NCBI GenBank assembly: GCA_051294375.1
Contig: CM119267.1
Span: 4,974,558 to 5,038,557, forward strand
DNA from: Paraspadella gotoi
Lineage: Eukaryota; Chaetognatha
Length of the DNA: 64,000 bases
Direction: 5' to 3'
In this document: in pieces, positions 1 to 10,395 of the stretch
How the letters are laid out: each line of letters opens with the position of its first letter
Position numbering within the stretch: position 1 is the stretch's first letter
Program-made: the position numbers and the translations under genes
Notes under the pieces: model-generated
What the model was told of the DNA's origin: nothing
Databases searched by the model: none
Seen by the model: the letters and a program-made list of their open reading frames with translations, nothing else

Positions 1-430
1 AAAAGCAAACGACGCCGGAATAGTAAGTAGTACGCGCGTAATAACGCGCGGAAACACGGCTGCATTGCAAATACATGTCAACAAAGACACGATAGCCTTC
101 ATTTAAGCACTAGTAGCCAACGTAGACTTGCCCTCACCGTATGTCTCAAAGCTTATTACCCTTTTTTAGCAAAGTGATTCTTGTAATAAAAACCGAGCAG
201 AATCACCACCTAGAACATCAGCAGACCTGATGTTTCACGTTTTTTCCTCAATTCGCTCGTGTCGATTGCCGTGCGCCGGAACTGCGTTGCCGCCGAAAAA
301 TGCGCGCGGGCCAGACGCTCGTTCACGGCACGCCCTCTTTCGCGGCGCCTCAGAATTCGCCAACTCTTCGTCTCCTCTCGAAACGCCCTCGACGTCGAAT
401 CGCCGTTCGTCTTCGTTCCGGTTCGTTTTA

Positions 431-455
431 GTCGTCGGCTTCGTCGTCGTCGTTT

Positions 456-487
<32 letters not shown>

Positions 488-488
488 T
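431..488. repeat. (GTC)n trinucleotide repeat
   Basis: An almost uninterrupted gtc/cgt trinucleotide tract inside segment A. The equivalent tract in copy 2 is at 8,241-8,319. It reads as polyvaline, polyarginine or polyserine in different frames, typical of a non-coding microsatellite that happens to lack stops. Confidence 0.85.
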
Positions 489-1041
489 GTTTTTCTTCAA
501 TTCCGTTTCACATGGCTTTTTAAGTTTTAACCAGTTTCGAAGCAATTGTAGCGTTTGCTTATGACTTTAGTAATTTTTGGCGATTTGATAATTACGAGCG
601 ATAATTTTTATGACTAATAATTATTTACGATGTTTTTTTTATTGGTCACATCTTAATGTACTCAGTTCTCCCTGAAGCGATTTAAAGTATTTCACGTCGA
701 AAAGTCAATGATAATGATACTCAGCAAACAAGAGCGCCAGTACGACCGCGAAAATGATTAGATTAGAAATCATTACTTAATGATTAGAAATGATTACTTT
801 CATTGATATATCGATAGTTGATAAAAAAAAACAAACGATAAGCAAGTCAAGTCAAGCTACAGGCTGACGATCGGATGCTAGAAAGAAAGCCGTCTCAATC
901 TTTAACAAAACAATTAAAAAAATACGAACTGACACGACGACAAAAAAACTACATCCTTGTAACTTACATCGGCGCATTCTATCGTTAAAGAGAGAAAAAA
1001 AACATCAGTTTTTTTTTTAATAATTTATCTCCCAATTTCAA

Positions 1042-1145
1042 GGGGGGCGAGAGCAGAGCACAGAGAGAGAGATGAGAGACGAGAGGAAGAGAGAGAGAGT
1101 GAAGAGAGGAGACGAGAGAGGGAAGAGAGAGAGAGACGAGAGAGA

Positions 1146-1180
<35 letters not shown>
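1042..1180. repeat. (GA)n microsatellite
   Basis: Imperfect GA dinucleotide tract with scattered c and t interruptions. It matches the GA tract at 8,843-8,938 in segment A copy 2 and the one at 11,425-11,527 in copy 3. Confidence 0.9.
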
Positions 1181-1183
<3 letters not shown>

Positions 1184-1688
1184 GAGAGTTAATCGAGAGA
1201 TTTGAATATTTTTTTCCCCTATTTTTTTTTTCCTCTTTTTTTTTCTTCATTTTTTTTCAAACTTTCTCCACAATTCGCGACGTATGGAAGACATTAATCA
1301 CGGATAAAGTCGCCAGGCACCCTACTGGAGTTCGGGCGCCGTGTGGCGCTGCTGGATCTGCAACAGTCGCTGCCAGCACGCTGCGGAGATTACTGTCGAC
1401 CCGGCTGTCGCAGCGTTTTGATGAGGAGCTGCGGATGGAATTTTTTTTTCTACTTAATATAGATCTTATGAATTTTCCTTCGCTTCTCGAAGTTCTTTTT
1501 CTTTCCTCTAGAAATCATTAAACCTTCTCGAGTTTTAAAATGAACAAGTTTTTTCTATGGAATCGGTGCAGATTTATTAAACGGAGAAATTGCCTAACAA
1601 AAAATTGTTCATTGTTTCTCTTTTTAATTTATCGGCTGCACTAAACTTCTCTTTTTAAATGTATCCTATTCAAAAAGACTCTTTATAC

Positions 1689-2806
1689 CTCTGGGTGCCA
1701 ACTCTGACGGAAACCAAATAATAAGCTTAGCACAAGCTCCTGAATACTAGCTAAAAATAAGCAAATTTTTCTGACAGATTGCAAAAAAAATAGCTAGAAT
1801 TTTTATCGGCTTACCTTGTATATTTAACATGAGAAATTATCGTCTATAGAGCAAAATAGCATTTGATTTTGTTTACTTTTTAATCTATGAAAGTAACACA
1901 GAAACACAAATATAAAGCAGTTATTCACATTCAATGCATGCAAGTTTAAAAAAAAGTAAGAATATTGTCACAGTGAGTTTGCATAACGAGACGCCGTTCT
2001 TGAAAAATTTCCTCTTCATCTGATAAATACTGCTATCCTACCCTGTTCCTTCTATTCCTCAATCTAAACCCTCCCCTACTTGTTGCATTACGCGTAACAG
2101 TTTTAGCGCCTTTTTGTGATCATACATTTGACTGATTGAAGTTATCCATCATACGCAGTGACAGTGGCTCCTGTAAACACAGGCTACGCAACAGGACTGG
2201 TCCCCATATCCTCGCCTCACAGCCTCTGCGAGTCAATAAGATGGCCCTCTACTATGCGCCTGTACACCCTAGAATAGCCACGTCGACCGGTTGTGCGTTA
2301 CGTTTATTTTTCGAAACGCCGACCCAATGATTGCTAACACATAGCAATCTCTGTTTACAGTTATACTACGACTCCGATCGAGACGCACTTGGCTCGACAC
2401 TAGTACGTTCGAAGTGAACAGAGCAAGAAGGATCGCTGTCGAATGCCAAGCATTGTCTAATTCTGGGCGAAAATGTTTCTCATCTCCATCATTTTCACTT
2501 TGCCACACACTGCAGACCAAAACAGTGCATCTAGCATTGGAGCCTTTTCAGCTGGGACACTCGCTGTAGCGCTATGGCACATCCCACGAGCGATGCAGTC
2601 GCCTGACGGACAGTATATGACATCGCCGGCATTTGATTACTTGCAGCGCCGCAGCGACACGACGAGATACACTGTCTGTAAAAACTAAACTACAACGCTC
2701 CAGGCCGTTGAGGACCGTGAACAGTATTTCAGCAGGAAAATCATATCTATTTCACCAAATATAATAGATAACAACTTTAAATAATCGATTTACTTTATCT
2801 CTCTCT
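1689..2806 (-). mobile_element. hAT-like element, truncated (segment A copy 1)
   Basis: The left terminal inverted repeat is recognisable at 1,689-1,703 with one extra g, preceded by ctttatac (target-duplication equivalent). The minus-strand transposase C-terminal remnant lies around 2,110-2,660, scrambled by insertions absent from copy 2. The right end is missing because the sequence runs into the gap about 50 bp before the expected right terminal repeat. Because the flanking target sequence is the same as in copy 2, this is a duplicate of the same insertion, not an independent one. Confidence 0.7.
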
Positions 2807-2831
2807 NNNNNNNNNNNNNNNNNNNNNNNNN
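2807..2831. other. Assembly gap (25 N)
   Basis: Exactly 25 N. The left edge ends in ctctct and the right edge begins gagagaga, so the dinucleotide tract changes strand across the gap. Confidence 0.99.
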
Positions 2832-2902
2832 GAGAGAGAGAGAGAGAGAGAGAGAGAAACATAAGAAGGACAGAAAATTGACTAAAAGAAACATAAAAAA
2901 AT

Positions 2903-3247
2903 AACAAGAATGGTGATTCCAATACGTTGCGCCGGAGTGACTTTATTTTCATGAGCTTTTCCCTTTTATTACATTATATGACATGATATGACATAACTAA
3001 AAAATTTTCTTAGCCCTTGTATTTATGACAATCACTGCATCGAAATTCCGTTTAATCTTTATAGTATATAGGATTTCCTGAAGGCGGCGCTAGCAGTCCC
3101 TTAAAATTGAGTTTTTTTTCTTGTCTTAACAAATGAGCAACCAACTATAGGTGAAATATATATATTTTTAACGAAAGTGGGACAGACCGACGGACAGACA
3201 TAACGACCAACAGACATACCGACCGACAGACCGACCGAAAAGTGACT
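2903..3247 (+). repeat. Dispersed repeat family D1, copy a (most complete)
   Basis: About 345 bp, homologous to the minus-strand copies at 40,566-40,880 and 29,650-29,849. Conserved landmarks are tcctgaaggcggcgctagca in the middle and a GACC/GACA-rich stretch (gacagaccgacggacagaca) near the end. Both ends carry agtgactttA-type sequence. Unlike the segment A copies, these differ by many substitutions, so they are genuinely old interspersed copies. I see no coding capacity; a short non-autonomous transposon is plausible but the class is unknown. Confidence 0.8.
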
Positions 3248-3271
3248 TTAAAGAGGAGAGATAATTATGCT

Positions 3272-3376
3272 GTTGACCAAATTATGCCAGTTTACCAAAT
3301 TTGTCAGTTGACCCAAAGTATGCCAGTTGACCAAATAATGCAAGTTGATTAATTATGCAAGTTGACCAAGTTAGCT
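3272..3376 (+). repeat. 18-bp minisatellite (gttgaccaaattatgcca)
   Basis: About six degenerate units of gttgaccaaattatgcca, 17-19 bp each, immediately after dispersed repeat D1. Non-coding. Confidence 0.8.
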
Positions 3377-3394
3377 TATTACCACTTAATTATC

Positions 3395-3440
3395 GTAGGC
3401 AGATCCGACATTGTTTGCTCAAACTTGTTTTTTTAATTGG
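3395..3440 (+). repeat. Short dispersed repeat (pair with 27,412-27,470)
   Basis: The stretch aggcagatccgacattgttt followed by caaacttgttttt recurs, with small changes, near 27,415. It directly abuts the 17-bp VNTR here but has no VNTR at the second site. Confidence 0.5.
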
Positions 3441-4172
3441 ACGTGGGAGAAATCCCACGTGGGAGGAATCCCGTGTGAGAGGAATCCCGCGTGGGAGGAA
3501 TACCGTCGTGGAGGAATACCGCGTGGGAGGAATCCCGCGTGGGAGGAATCCCGCATGGGAGGAATCCCGTGTGGGAGGAATCCCGCATGGGAGGAATCCC
3601 GCATAGGAGGAATCCCGCGTGGGAGGAATCCCGTGTGGGAGAATCCCCGCGTGGGAGGAATCCCGTGGGGAGGATCCGCGCGTGGGAGGAATCCCGTGTG
3701 GGAGGAATCCGCGTGGGAGGAATCAGTGTGGGAGGAATCCCGCGTGGGAGGAATCCCGCATGGGAAGAATCCCGCGTGGAGGAATTCCGTGTGGGAGGAA
3801 TCTCGTGTGGAGGAATCTCGTGTGGGAGGAATCCCGTGTGGGAGGAATCCCGCATGGGAGGAATCCCGTGTGGGAGGAATCCCGCGTGGGAGGAATCCCG
3901 CGTGGGAGGAATCCCGCTTGGGAGGAATTCCATGGGGAGAATTCTGTGGGGAGGAAACCCGTGTGGGAGGAATCCGCGCGGCTGAGGAATTCCTTTGGGA
4001 GGAATCCCGTGTGGAGGAATTCCTTTGGGAGGAATCCCGTGTGGGAGCAATTCCATTGGGAGGAATCCCTTGGGGAGGAATCCCGTGTGGGAGGAACCCG
4101 TGTGGGAGGAATCCCGCGNNNNNNNNNNNNNNNNNNNNNNNNNTGGGAGGAATCCTGTTGGGAGGAATCCCA
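3441..4172 (+). repeat. 17-bp VNTR (gggaggaatcccgcgtg)
   Basis: Roughly 40 units of gggaggaatcccgcgtg, variable mainly at the cgcgtg part (cgtgtg, cgcatg), interrupted by a 25-N gap at 4,119-4,143. Since 17 is not a multiple of 3 and the unit contains no stop, three units (51 bp) cycle through all frames and give the same 17-residue peptide period in every frame of a strand. This explains the long overlapping open frames on both strands. Each unit contains ggga-ggaa-tccc, a potential 4-bp stem. Upstream units are closest to consensus; downstream units (3,900-4,100) are degenerate. Confidence 0.95.
4119..4143. other. Assembly gap (25 N) inside the VNTR
   Basis: Exactly 25 N between VNTR units, so true array length is unknown. 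Confidence 0.99.
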
Positions 4173-4290
4173 ATGGAACCCTATTTTACTTATGTAATTT
4201 TTCAGGTTGGCCTCTTTTTTTTTTGCACGGGACTGTATTGAAGAGAATAATATATATAATAATATAATAATAATATAATAATATATATAT

Positions 4291-4360
4291 AAGTCAGGGG
4301 CAAGATAGCTTATTTATTAAATGAATGGATAATTTTTATATTGGTTGTACCAATTTCATA
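4291..4360 (+). repeat. Dispersed repeat family D2, partial copy
   Basis: Starts aagtcaggggcaagatagct and ends at accaatttcata. It matches the second half of the copy at 4,573-4,686, from which it is separated by about 210 bp. It is preceded by an AT-rich tract (4,245-4,290). Confidence 0.8.
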
Positions 4361-4572
4361 AAATTCAGCTCCTTGTATTTTGATGCTAGTGCGGAGTATA
4401 ATAAGTATTCCCCGATCTAATACTTAAGGGAGTGGTCTTTTCATACAATTGAAACATTCTTTGAAATATTATACCACTTCATTGATAGGGAAGCCAGGTA
4501 CTCTGGGAGTGAATAAACGAGACTGTGAGAGAGTCTTAATTGAAAGCTTGCAGGGACCTGCTATGTCATTAT

Positions 4573-4686
4573 CTTGTAAGAGTGATGGAGGCCTTAAACC
4601 ACCAAAGCCTGTCCAAAGTCAGGGGCAAGATAGCTTATTTATTAAATTAATGGATAATTTTTATATTGGTTGTACCAATTTCATAT
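4573..4686 (+). repeat. Dispersed repeat family D2, full copy
   Basis: Landmarks are gccttaaaccaccaaagcct, then caagatagcttatttattaa, then ttggttgtaccaatttcata. Other copies are at 4,291-4,360, 30,344-30,437 and, inverted, 36,036-36,146. An open frame crosses it here, but the other copies break that frame, so I do not call it coding. Element class unknown. Confidence 0.8.
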
Positions 4687-4901
4687 AAAGGTATTAAAGA
4701 AACTAAAAAAACGATTGCGGACCAAATATAAAGAGAGATAAAGAAAATACTGAGTGGAAGGCGCATCTGGACTTTTTTTTTCGTTTCTAAATATAAATTT
4801 TGGATCAACTTCCTTTCCCGTCCGCTCTCTATATTTCTCTGTCTCTCTCTTTCTCTCTCTCTCTCTCTTTCTCTCTTTCTCTCTTTCTCTCTTTCTCTCT
4901 T

Positions 4902-4932
<31 letters not shown>

Positions 4933-5418
4933 TTCCTCCGTCTCAGCGCTAAAAAGATTATATTAACTTAAGAGAAACTTGATGAGTGAAGAAGGGAGAG
5001 AAGCAGGGCTTGGGTAAGGTTGGTGGGTAAGTGCTTCAGAAGGTGGGTAGGTGAGTGGCCGATGGTGAGAAAAAAAGACTTTTTCCTTTTTTCCCTCTTA
5101 AAATCGAATTACTAAGTATTTTTCTCAATTTTTTTTTTCTGCCTTCAGACTTCCATGTTTCAACTGAGGCTTCTCAGCCTTTGACAATGACGCTTCTGCT
5201 TTAGAGAGAGAGAGTGGGAGAGAGAGTGGGAGAGGGAGAGAGAGAGAGAGTGAGAGAGAGAGAGTGAGAGAGAGAGAGAGAGAATATCGGCCATAAACAA
5301 ATTTGGCCCTGTTTCAGTTAGGTGAGACAGAATGAATAAGAGATCAATTTTACAGGGAAATCGCTGACAACCGACGTGGAAAACGACTTATCCTTTGAAT
5401 TTGGCCCACCTATAAAAA

Positions 5419-5457
<39 letters not shown>

Positions 5458-6155
5458 GTCACACTCCGGTGATGATCACGTTTCTTTCCTCGCTCTGTCG
5501 GGTCGGTGAGTTTTCACTCTCATCATCTCGCCATCGGTTTTTTCTCTCGTCCCGGGATTCGCACCATAGCACCATGAGATTGTAGCCCCGTGGCCCGCGC
5601 CAACCAAAGGGCGGGTAATCGCTTTTGTGGAACTCATAAAAGTTGTCAGATGCGAGTAATTGTTGAGAAGTCTAGTTTTAATTTTAAAACTTTTACTTCA
5701 CTTATTATAAGTTTTCGATGTTGCTATGAAACTTGGTCAAAAGACACTAGTTCGATCTTTCGACTTCACGATCCCATAAATTTCACATTCACTTTCCGAA
5801 ACTCAACACTGTTTCACGTTTCTTGTTAAACTCCAAGACTCTTTTGTTCACATTCTCACATAATTTCCGCATTCACAATTTCTTTCCTGTCTCACAATTC
5901 TATTCCCTTTTTCCCAATTTCCATTTTCGGTCTCTACCTCCCGACGTAAAGTCGCCCAAAACGAATTTAAGCTTCCCATTGCAAATTGCCATCGCCATTG
6001 CCATTGCCATTGCCATTCCCATTCCCATTGCCCTCCCAAAAATAAATTATGTTCAAAATTTTGGGATAACAGATAAAAAAAATAAAAAAAGAGAAAACAT
6101 TAAACAAACTTTGTGTCTCCGGAGATTTATTTCGTTCATTCATCCGTGAAGTGAT
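4687..6155. other. Intergenic, microsatellite-rich, no gene seen
   Basis: Contains CT tracts at 4,836-4,931 and 5,421-5,459, GA tracts at 5,201-5,282, and a gccatt hexamer repeat at about 5,988-6,032. No exon with convincing splice signals and complexity was found. Confidence 0.7.
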
Positions 6156-6359
6156 ATGAGTGCCACCGAGGCTGCGGCGCCGGCGGCAGCGCCGGATGCG
6201 GTGGCGGCGGCGGCTGCAGCAATCTCGCCAACGGTTGTTTCTCATGGGGTGTTGACAATGGAAGCGACGGTATTTAGTGTAGCTCTACCTTTGGGAGTGG
6301 CATCGTTTGTACGTCTGCTTGGAGGGAAATCTAGTTGTCGCAAGTTCGAAAGTTTATGA
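6156..6359 (+). CDS. Possible first exon or small ORF, alanine-rich N-terminus (uncertain)
   Basis: A 67-codon open frame starts MSATEAAAPAAAPD, continues through an alanine run encoded by gcg/ggc triplets, then a hydrophobic stretch (VFSVALPLGVASFV). It is GC-rich inside AT-rich surroundings, unlike the microsatellite frames nearby. A possible splice donor gtacgt lies at 6,309, so the last 16 codons could be intron. I recognise no family, found no downstream exon that joins it, and the start context (gatATGa) is weak. It could equally be a chance frame over an alanine-encoding triplet repeat. Confidence 0.2.
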   Translation: MSATEAAAPAAAPDAVAAAAAAISPTVVSHGVLTMEATVFSVALPLGVASFVRLLGGKSSCRKFESL

Positions 6360-7850
6360 CAAATTAGGTTGGAGTTTCTCAAATTTAGCAAAAGTAGTAT
6401 TTAAAGTAATTTTTATCAAGTATAGAGTAAGTCAGTTAAGAAAAAACCGGCAATTTCACTGCTTTAATAAATTTGAAAGTCTAATTATAGAAAAAATAGG
6501 AATTAATTCTATTTAGGAGAAAAATGTTGAAGTTTCGGAAATTTAAAATTTTTTTGATTAGGAAATAAATTCCGCCCGTCTGCTTTTATTTAATTAAGGT
6601 TCGGATAAATAATCTTAACCGAGGATTTAAAAACGTTTCCTCCCGAATTTTACTGTCATTTATTTGATGATAAAATGAACGATAAGTTTTGTTCATGCAA
6701 ATATGACGATTAAGTTTTCTGCTTTAAACTTTACATAAACTTTACATATTTAAACTTACACTTAGTTCAATTTTAAGAATTCTCGGCTCGCTCGAGGACT
6801 TAAAAATTCGCTTATGTCAACGACCCAAGACCACGTCAGTGCGAGAAGCTATTAATTTCCGAATAGAAATCCTTCATTATAAACTATATAGTCTTTTTTA
6901 ATTAACTCTCGCCAGGCAAGGTTATGCGAATAACTAAATAATGAGAAAATGTAACTAAAGGAAAACGATGATGATGTTCCTGAGCCGGGAATAATTAATT
7001 TAACTTGGAAACGAAAAAAAAAAAAAAATTCCGCTCGCTCATTGGTCGAGATAATTAAGACTAACATAGGAAGAGGATGGAAAAATGACGAAGATGAGAC
7101 GACGACGACGACAGCGACGACGACGACAGCGACGACGTACGATAACTAGTCTGCCATCATCGGCGACGTGAGGAAAGGAGGAATAAATCATGGAAAGTCG
7201 AAAAACCTGATTTTTTTTCTTTCTTTTTTATTTTTATTCTTCTTCCGCTTTTTTTTGCTTTTCCCTCATTCTTCTTCTTGTTACTTCTACTTCTTGCTAC
7301 TTTCACTTATTCTCGCTTTCACCTCTTATTTTTCTTTTTGTTTTAATTAAATTCTTACAATTCGTTATTTTCTAAACTCATAGTTTTTCTTATCTTTCTT
7401 TTTTTCTTGCTTTCTTTCTAAATTTTTTCTCTAAATTTCCGTTTGTTCTTCTTCTCTTCCTCTCTTTTTCCGTGTTCCTCTTCTCATAATTTTCCATTTT
7501 TTCTCCTCTCTAACTTCTCTTTTTCATCAACATTCTTGTTCATATTTCTTTCCCTTCGTTCTTCCTTTTCCCCGTTCTCCCACTTTCCTCTTCCTCCCTT
7601 CTCATTCTTCCTCGCCGCACTTTCCACTTCTCCCCTCTCCATGTTCCTCACTTCCTCCCTCCATCTTCCTCCCTCTTTCCTCTTCTCCCACTTTCCTCTT
7701 CCCCCCTCTTCTCCTTCTCGAAATGACGAATGCTCGTGGAGAGATATAAACCTCGCCCATCTTGAAAGGATTACGAAGTCACTCGGTTCCATAACCCGTC
7801 GTCTTATCTCCCCTTTGCACGCGAAACAAACTCGTCGCGCGTTCAAACCG
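6360..7850. other. Intergenic: AT-rich, then GAC repeat and polypyrimidine tract
   Basis: AT-rich to about 7,080; a gacgac triplet cluster at 7,098-7,138; then a long plus-strand T/C-rich stretch from about 7,205 to 7,715. No gene recognised. Confidence 0.65.
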
Positions 7851-8286
7851 AGAAAAGCAAACGAGCGAATAGTAAGTAGTACGCGCGTAATAAGCGCGGA
7901 ACACGCTGCATGCAAATACATGTCACAAAGACATGATAGCTTCATTAAGCACTAGTAGCCAACGTAGCTTTCCCTCACGTATGCCTCAAAGCTTTTACCC
8001 TTTTTTAGCAAAGTGATTCTGTAATAAAAACCGAGAGAATCACCACAGAACATCACAAGACCTGATGTTTCGACGTTTTTTCCTCATTCCGCTCGTGTCG
8101 ATTGCGTGCGCCGGAACTGCGTGCGCCGAAAATGCGCGCGCGGCCAGACGCTCGTCACGGCCACGCCCTCTTTCGCCGCGCGCTCAGAATTCGCCCAACT
8201 CTTCGTCTCCTCTCGACACGCCCTCGACGTCGGAATCGCCGTCGTCTTCGTCGTCGTTTTAGTCGTCGGCTTCGTCGTCGTCGTTT

Positions 8287-8318
<32 letters not shown>

Positions 8319-8842
8319 TGTTTTTCTTCAATTCCTTTCACACTGGCTTTTAATGTTTAACCAGTTCGAAGCAATTGGTAGCGTTTGCTATGACTTTAGT
8401 AATTGGCGATTTGATAATTACGAGCGATAATTTTTATGACTAATAATTATTACGATGTTATGTCACATCTTAATGTACTCAGTTCTCCCTGAAGCGATTT
8501 AAAGTATCACGTCGAAAGTCAATGATGATGATCTCAGAAACAAGAGCGCCAGTACGACCGCGAAAATGAGTGATTAGAAATGATTACTTAATGATTAGAA
8601 ATGATTACTTTATGATATATCGATAGTTGATAAAAAAAACAAAACGATAAAGTCAAGTCAAGTCAAGCTACAGGCTGACGAACCGAATGCTAGAAAGAAA
8701 GCCGTTCAATCTTTAACAAAACAATAAAAAATACGACTGACCGACCGACAAAAAACTACATCCTTGTAAACTACATCGGCGCATTCTATGTTTAAGAGAG
8801 AAAATCATTTTTTTTTAATAATTTATCTCCCAATTTCAAGGG

Positions 8843-8846
8843 GCGA

Positions 8847-8938
<92 letters not shown>
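8843..8938. repeat. (GA)n microsatellite
   Basis: Near-perfect GA tract in segment A copy 2. Confidence 0.9.
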
Positions 8939-8939
<1 letters not shown>

Positions 8940-9409
8940 ATCGAGTTAATCGAGAGATTTGAATATTTTTTCCCCTATTTTTTTTTTCCTCTTTTTTTTC
9001 TCATTTTTTTAAAACTTTCTCCACAATTCGCGACGATGGAGACATTAATCACGGATAAAGTCGAGGACCCTACTGAGTCGGGCGTGTGGATCTGCAACAG
9101 TCGCTGCAGCACGCTGCGGAGATTACTGTCGACCGCGCTGTCGCAGCGTTGATGATGGAGCTGCGATGGAATTTTTTTTTCTACTTAATATAGAATCTTA
9201 TGAATTTTCCTTCGCTTCTCGAAGTTCGATTTTCTTTCCTCTAGAAATCATTAAACCTTCTCGAGTTTTAAAATGAACAAGTTTTTCTATGGGAATCGGT
9301 GGCAGTTTTATTAACGAGAATTGCCTAACAAAAAATTGTTCATTTGTTTTCTCTTTTAATTTATCGGTGCACGAAACTTCTCTTTTAAATTATCCTATCA
9401 AAAAGACTC

Positions 9410-9417
9410 TTTTATAC
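9410..9417 (+). repeat. Target site duplication (left), ttttatac
   Basis: Eight bases identical to 10,352-10,359 on the other side of the hAT-like element. Confidence 0.85.
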
Positions 9418-10351
9418 CTCTGGTGCCAACTCTGACGAAACCAAAATAGCTAGTCACAGCCTGAATACTAGCTAAAAATAGCAAATTTTTTTTGACAGAT
9501 GCTAAAAAAATAGCTAGATTTTTATCGGCTTACTTGTTATTTAACATGAGAAATTATCGTCTATAGAGCAAAAATAGCATGATTTTGTTTACTATTTTAA
9601 TCTATGAAAGTACACAGAAAACAAATATAAAGCGTTATTCCACTTCAGCATGCAAGTTAAAAAAAAGTAAGAATAGTCAGTGAATGATAAAAACGCGTTC
9701 TTGAAAAATTTCCTCTACATCTGATAAAACTTGTATTATTTCCTCATCCTCATCTAACTCCTACTATTGCATTACGGTTAAGTTTTAGGCCTTTTTGTGA
9801 TCATACATTGACTGATTGAAGTTATCCATCATAAGTGACAGTGGCTTAAAGGTAGCACAGGACTGGCCATTCCCCCTCAGGCCTAGGCGAGTCAATAAGA
9901 TGGCCTCTACTGCTGAAATAGCAAGCGAGTTGCGTTGTTTATTTTTAACGACGCCCATGATGCTAAAAATTCTTTCAACAGTAGCATTGTAAATATGTAG
10001 AACAAAGAAGAGATGCTGCGAGCATTGTTAATTCTGGGAAAAGTTTCTCATCTCCAATTTTTACTTTTGCAACTGCAGACCAAAAGTCTAGCATTGGAGT
10101 TAGTGGACTGGTGCCTTGCACATCGAGAGCAGTGTGACGGAGTTGACGCATTGATATTGAGGCGAGGAAGACGAGATACATGTTGTAAAAATAAACAAGT
10201 GAACAGTATTTCAGCAGGAAAACATTCTATAGATTCACAAAATAAATAGATACAAACTAATAATGATTTACTTTTTTTCCCCTCTCATGAAATAGCTAGA
10301 TGCTAACTAGCTGAACGATCTAGCTACAAGATAGCTAAGTTGGCACCAGAG
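9418..10351 (-). mobile_element. Non-autonomous hAT-superfamily transposon, 934 bp
   Basis: Seen directly: 14-bp perfect terminal inverted repeats, ctctggtgccaact at 9,418-9,431 and agttggcaccagag at 10,338-10,351, flanked by a perfect 8-bp direct duplication ttttatac. Subterminal tagcta/agctag motifs cluster inside both ends (around 9,445-9,525 and 10,291-10,337). The interior encodes, on the minus strand, a remnant of a hAT transposase C-terminus. Eight-base target duplications and short inverted repeats are hallmarks of hAT elements, and subterminal motifs commonly bind the transposase. The terminus does not perfectly match the usual CAGGG-like hAT ends. The element is an internal-deletion derivative that would need transposase in trans. 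Confidence 0.85.
9785..10181 (-). pseudogene. hAT transposase C-terminal (dimerisation) domain remnant, frameshifted
   Basis: Read on the minus strand from 10,181. The first frame carries MLDFWSAVAKVKIGDEK then LFPELTMLAASLLC; after a one-base frame change near 9,990 the next frame continues NATVERIFSIMG, VKNKQRNSL, SAVEAILLTRLG and ends FNQSMYDHKKA followed by a stop at 9,785-9,787. The order FW..., FPEL..LA, (S)NATVERIFS, K..RN.L, EA is the signature of the hAT-family dimerisation region at the transposase C-terminus. The catalytic RNase-H-like core and any BED finger are absent. The frameshift could be a real lesion or a sequencing indel. Equivalents occur at about 2,110-2,660 and 12,615-13,035. 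Confidence 0.75.
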
Positions 10352-10359
10352 TTTTATAC
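10352..10359 (+). repeat. Target site duplication (right), ttttatac
   Basis: Perfect match to 9,410-9,417. The same octamer (with one extra t) follows the right end of the copy at 13,234-13,248. Confidence 0.85.
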
Positions 10360-10395
10360 ATTTTTTTCGTACCAAATGTCACACAAAAAGGCTTT

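Larger units (their letters stand above)
1..2806. repeat. Segment A, copy 1 (three-copy duplicated block)
   Basis: This block recurs at 7,851-10,395 and, 5'-truncated and far noisier, at 11,038-13,290. Shared landmarks in order are the agtaagtagtacgcgcgtaa stretch, a (GTC)n run, a GA microsatellite, and a hAT-like element. Differences between copies are dominated by one-base insertions and deletions, frequently in homopolymers, rather than substitutions. Copy 1 stops at the N gap starting at 2,807. I see no credible gene in it outside the transposon remnant; reading frames over the GTC and GA runs are low-complexity shadows. Confidence 0.85.
7851..10395. repeat. Segment A, copy 2 (cleanest copy)
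   Basis: Collinear with 1-2,806, beginning at agaaaagcaaacgagcgaat. It extends past the hAT element into the unit called segment B. Relative to copy 1 it has fewer doubled bases and retains the complete transposon, so it is probably closest to the true sequence. Confidence 0.85.

Noticed and set aside
2136-2688. Plus-strand frames in segment A copy 1 as small secreted proteins
   Set aside because: The region is the reverse strand of the hAT transposase remnant with insertions, and the frames are absent from the other two copies.
3441-4172. CRISPR-like array
   Set aside because: Units are contiguous with no unique spacers, 17 bp long, in a eukaryotic context.
3411-4241. Long open frames over the 17-bp array as a glycine/arginine-rich structural protein
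   Set aside because: The array is open in every frame on both strands because the unit lacks stops; there is no splice or start support and nothing coding flanks it.
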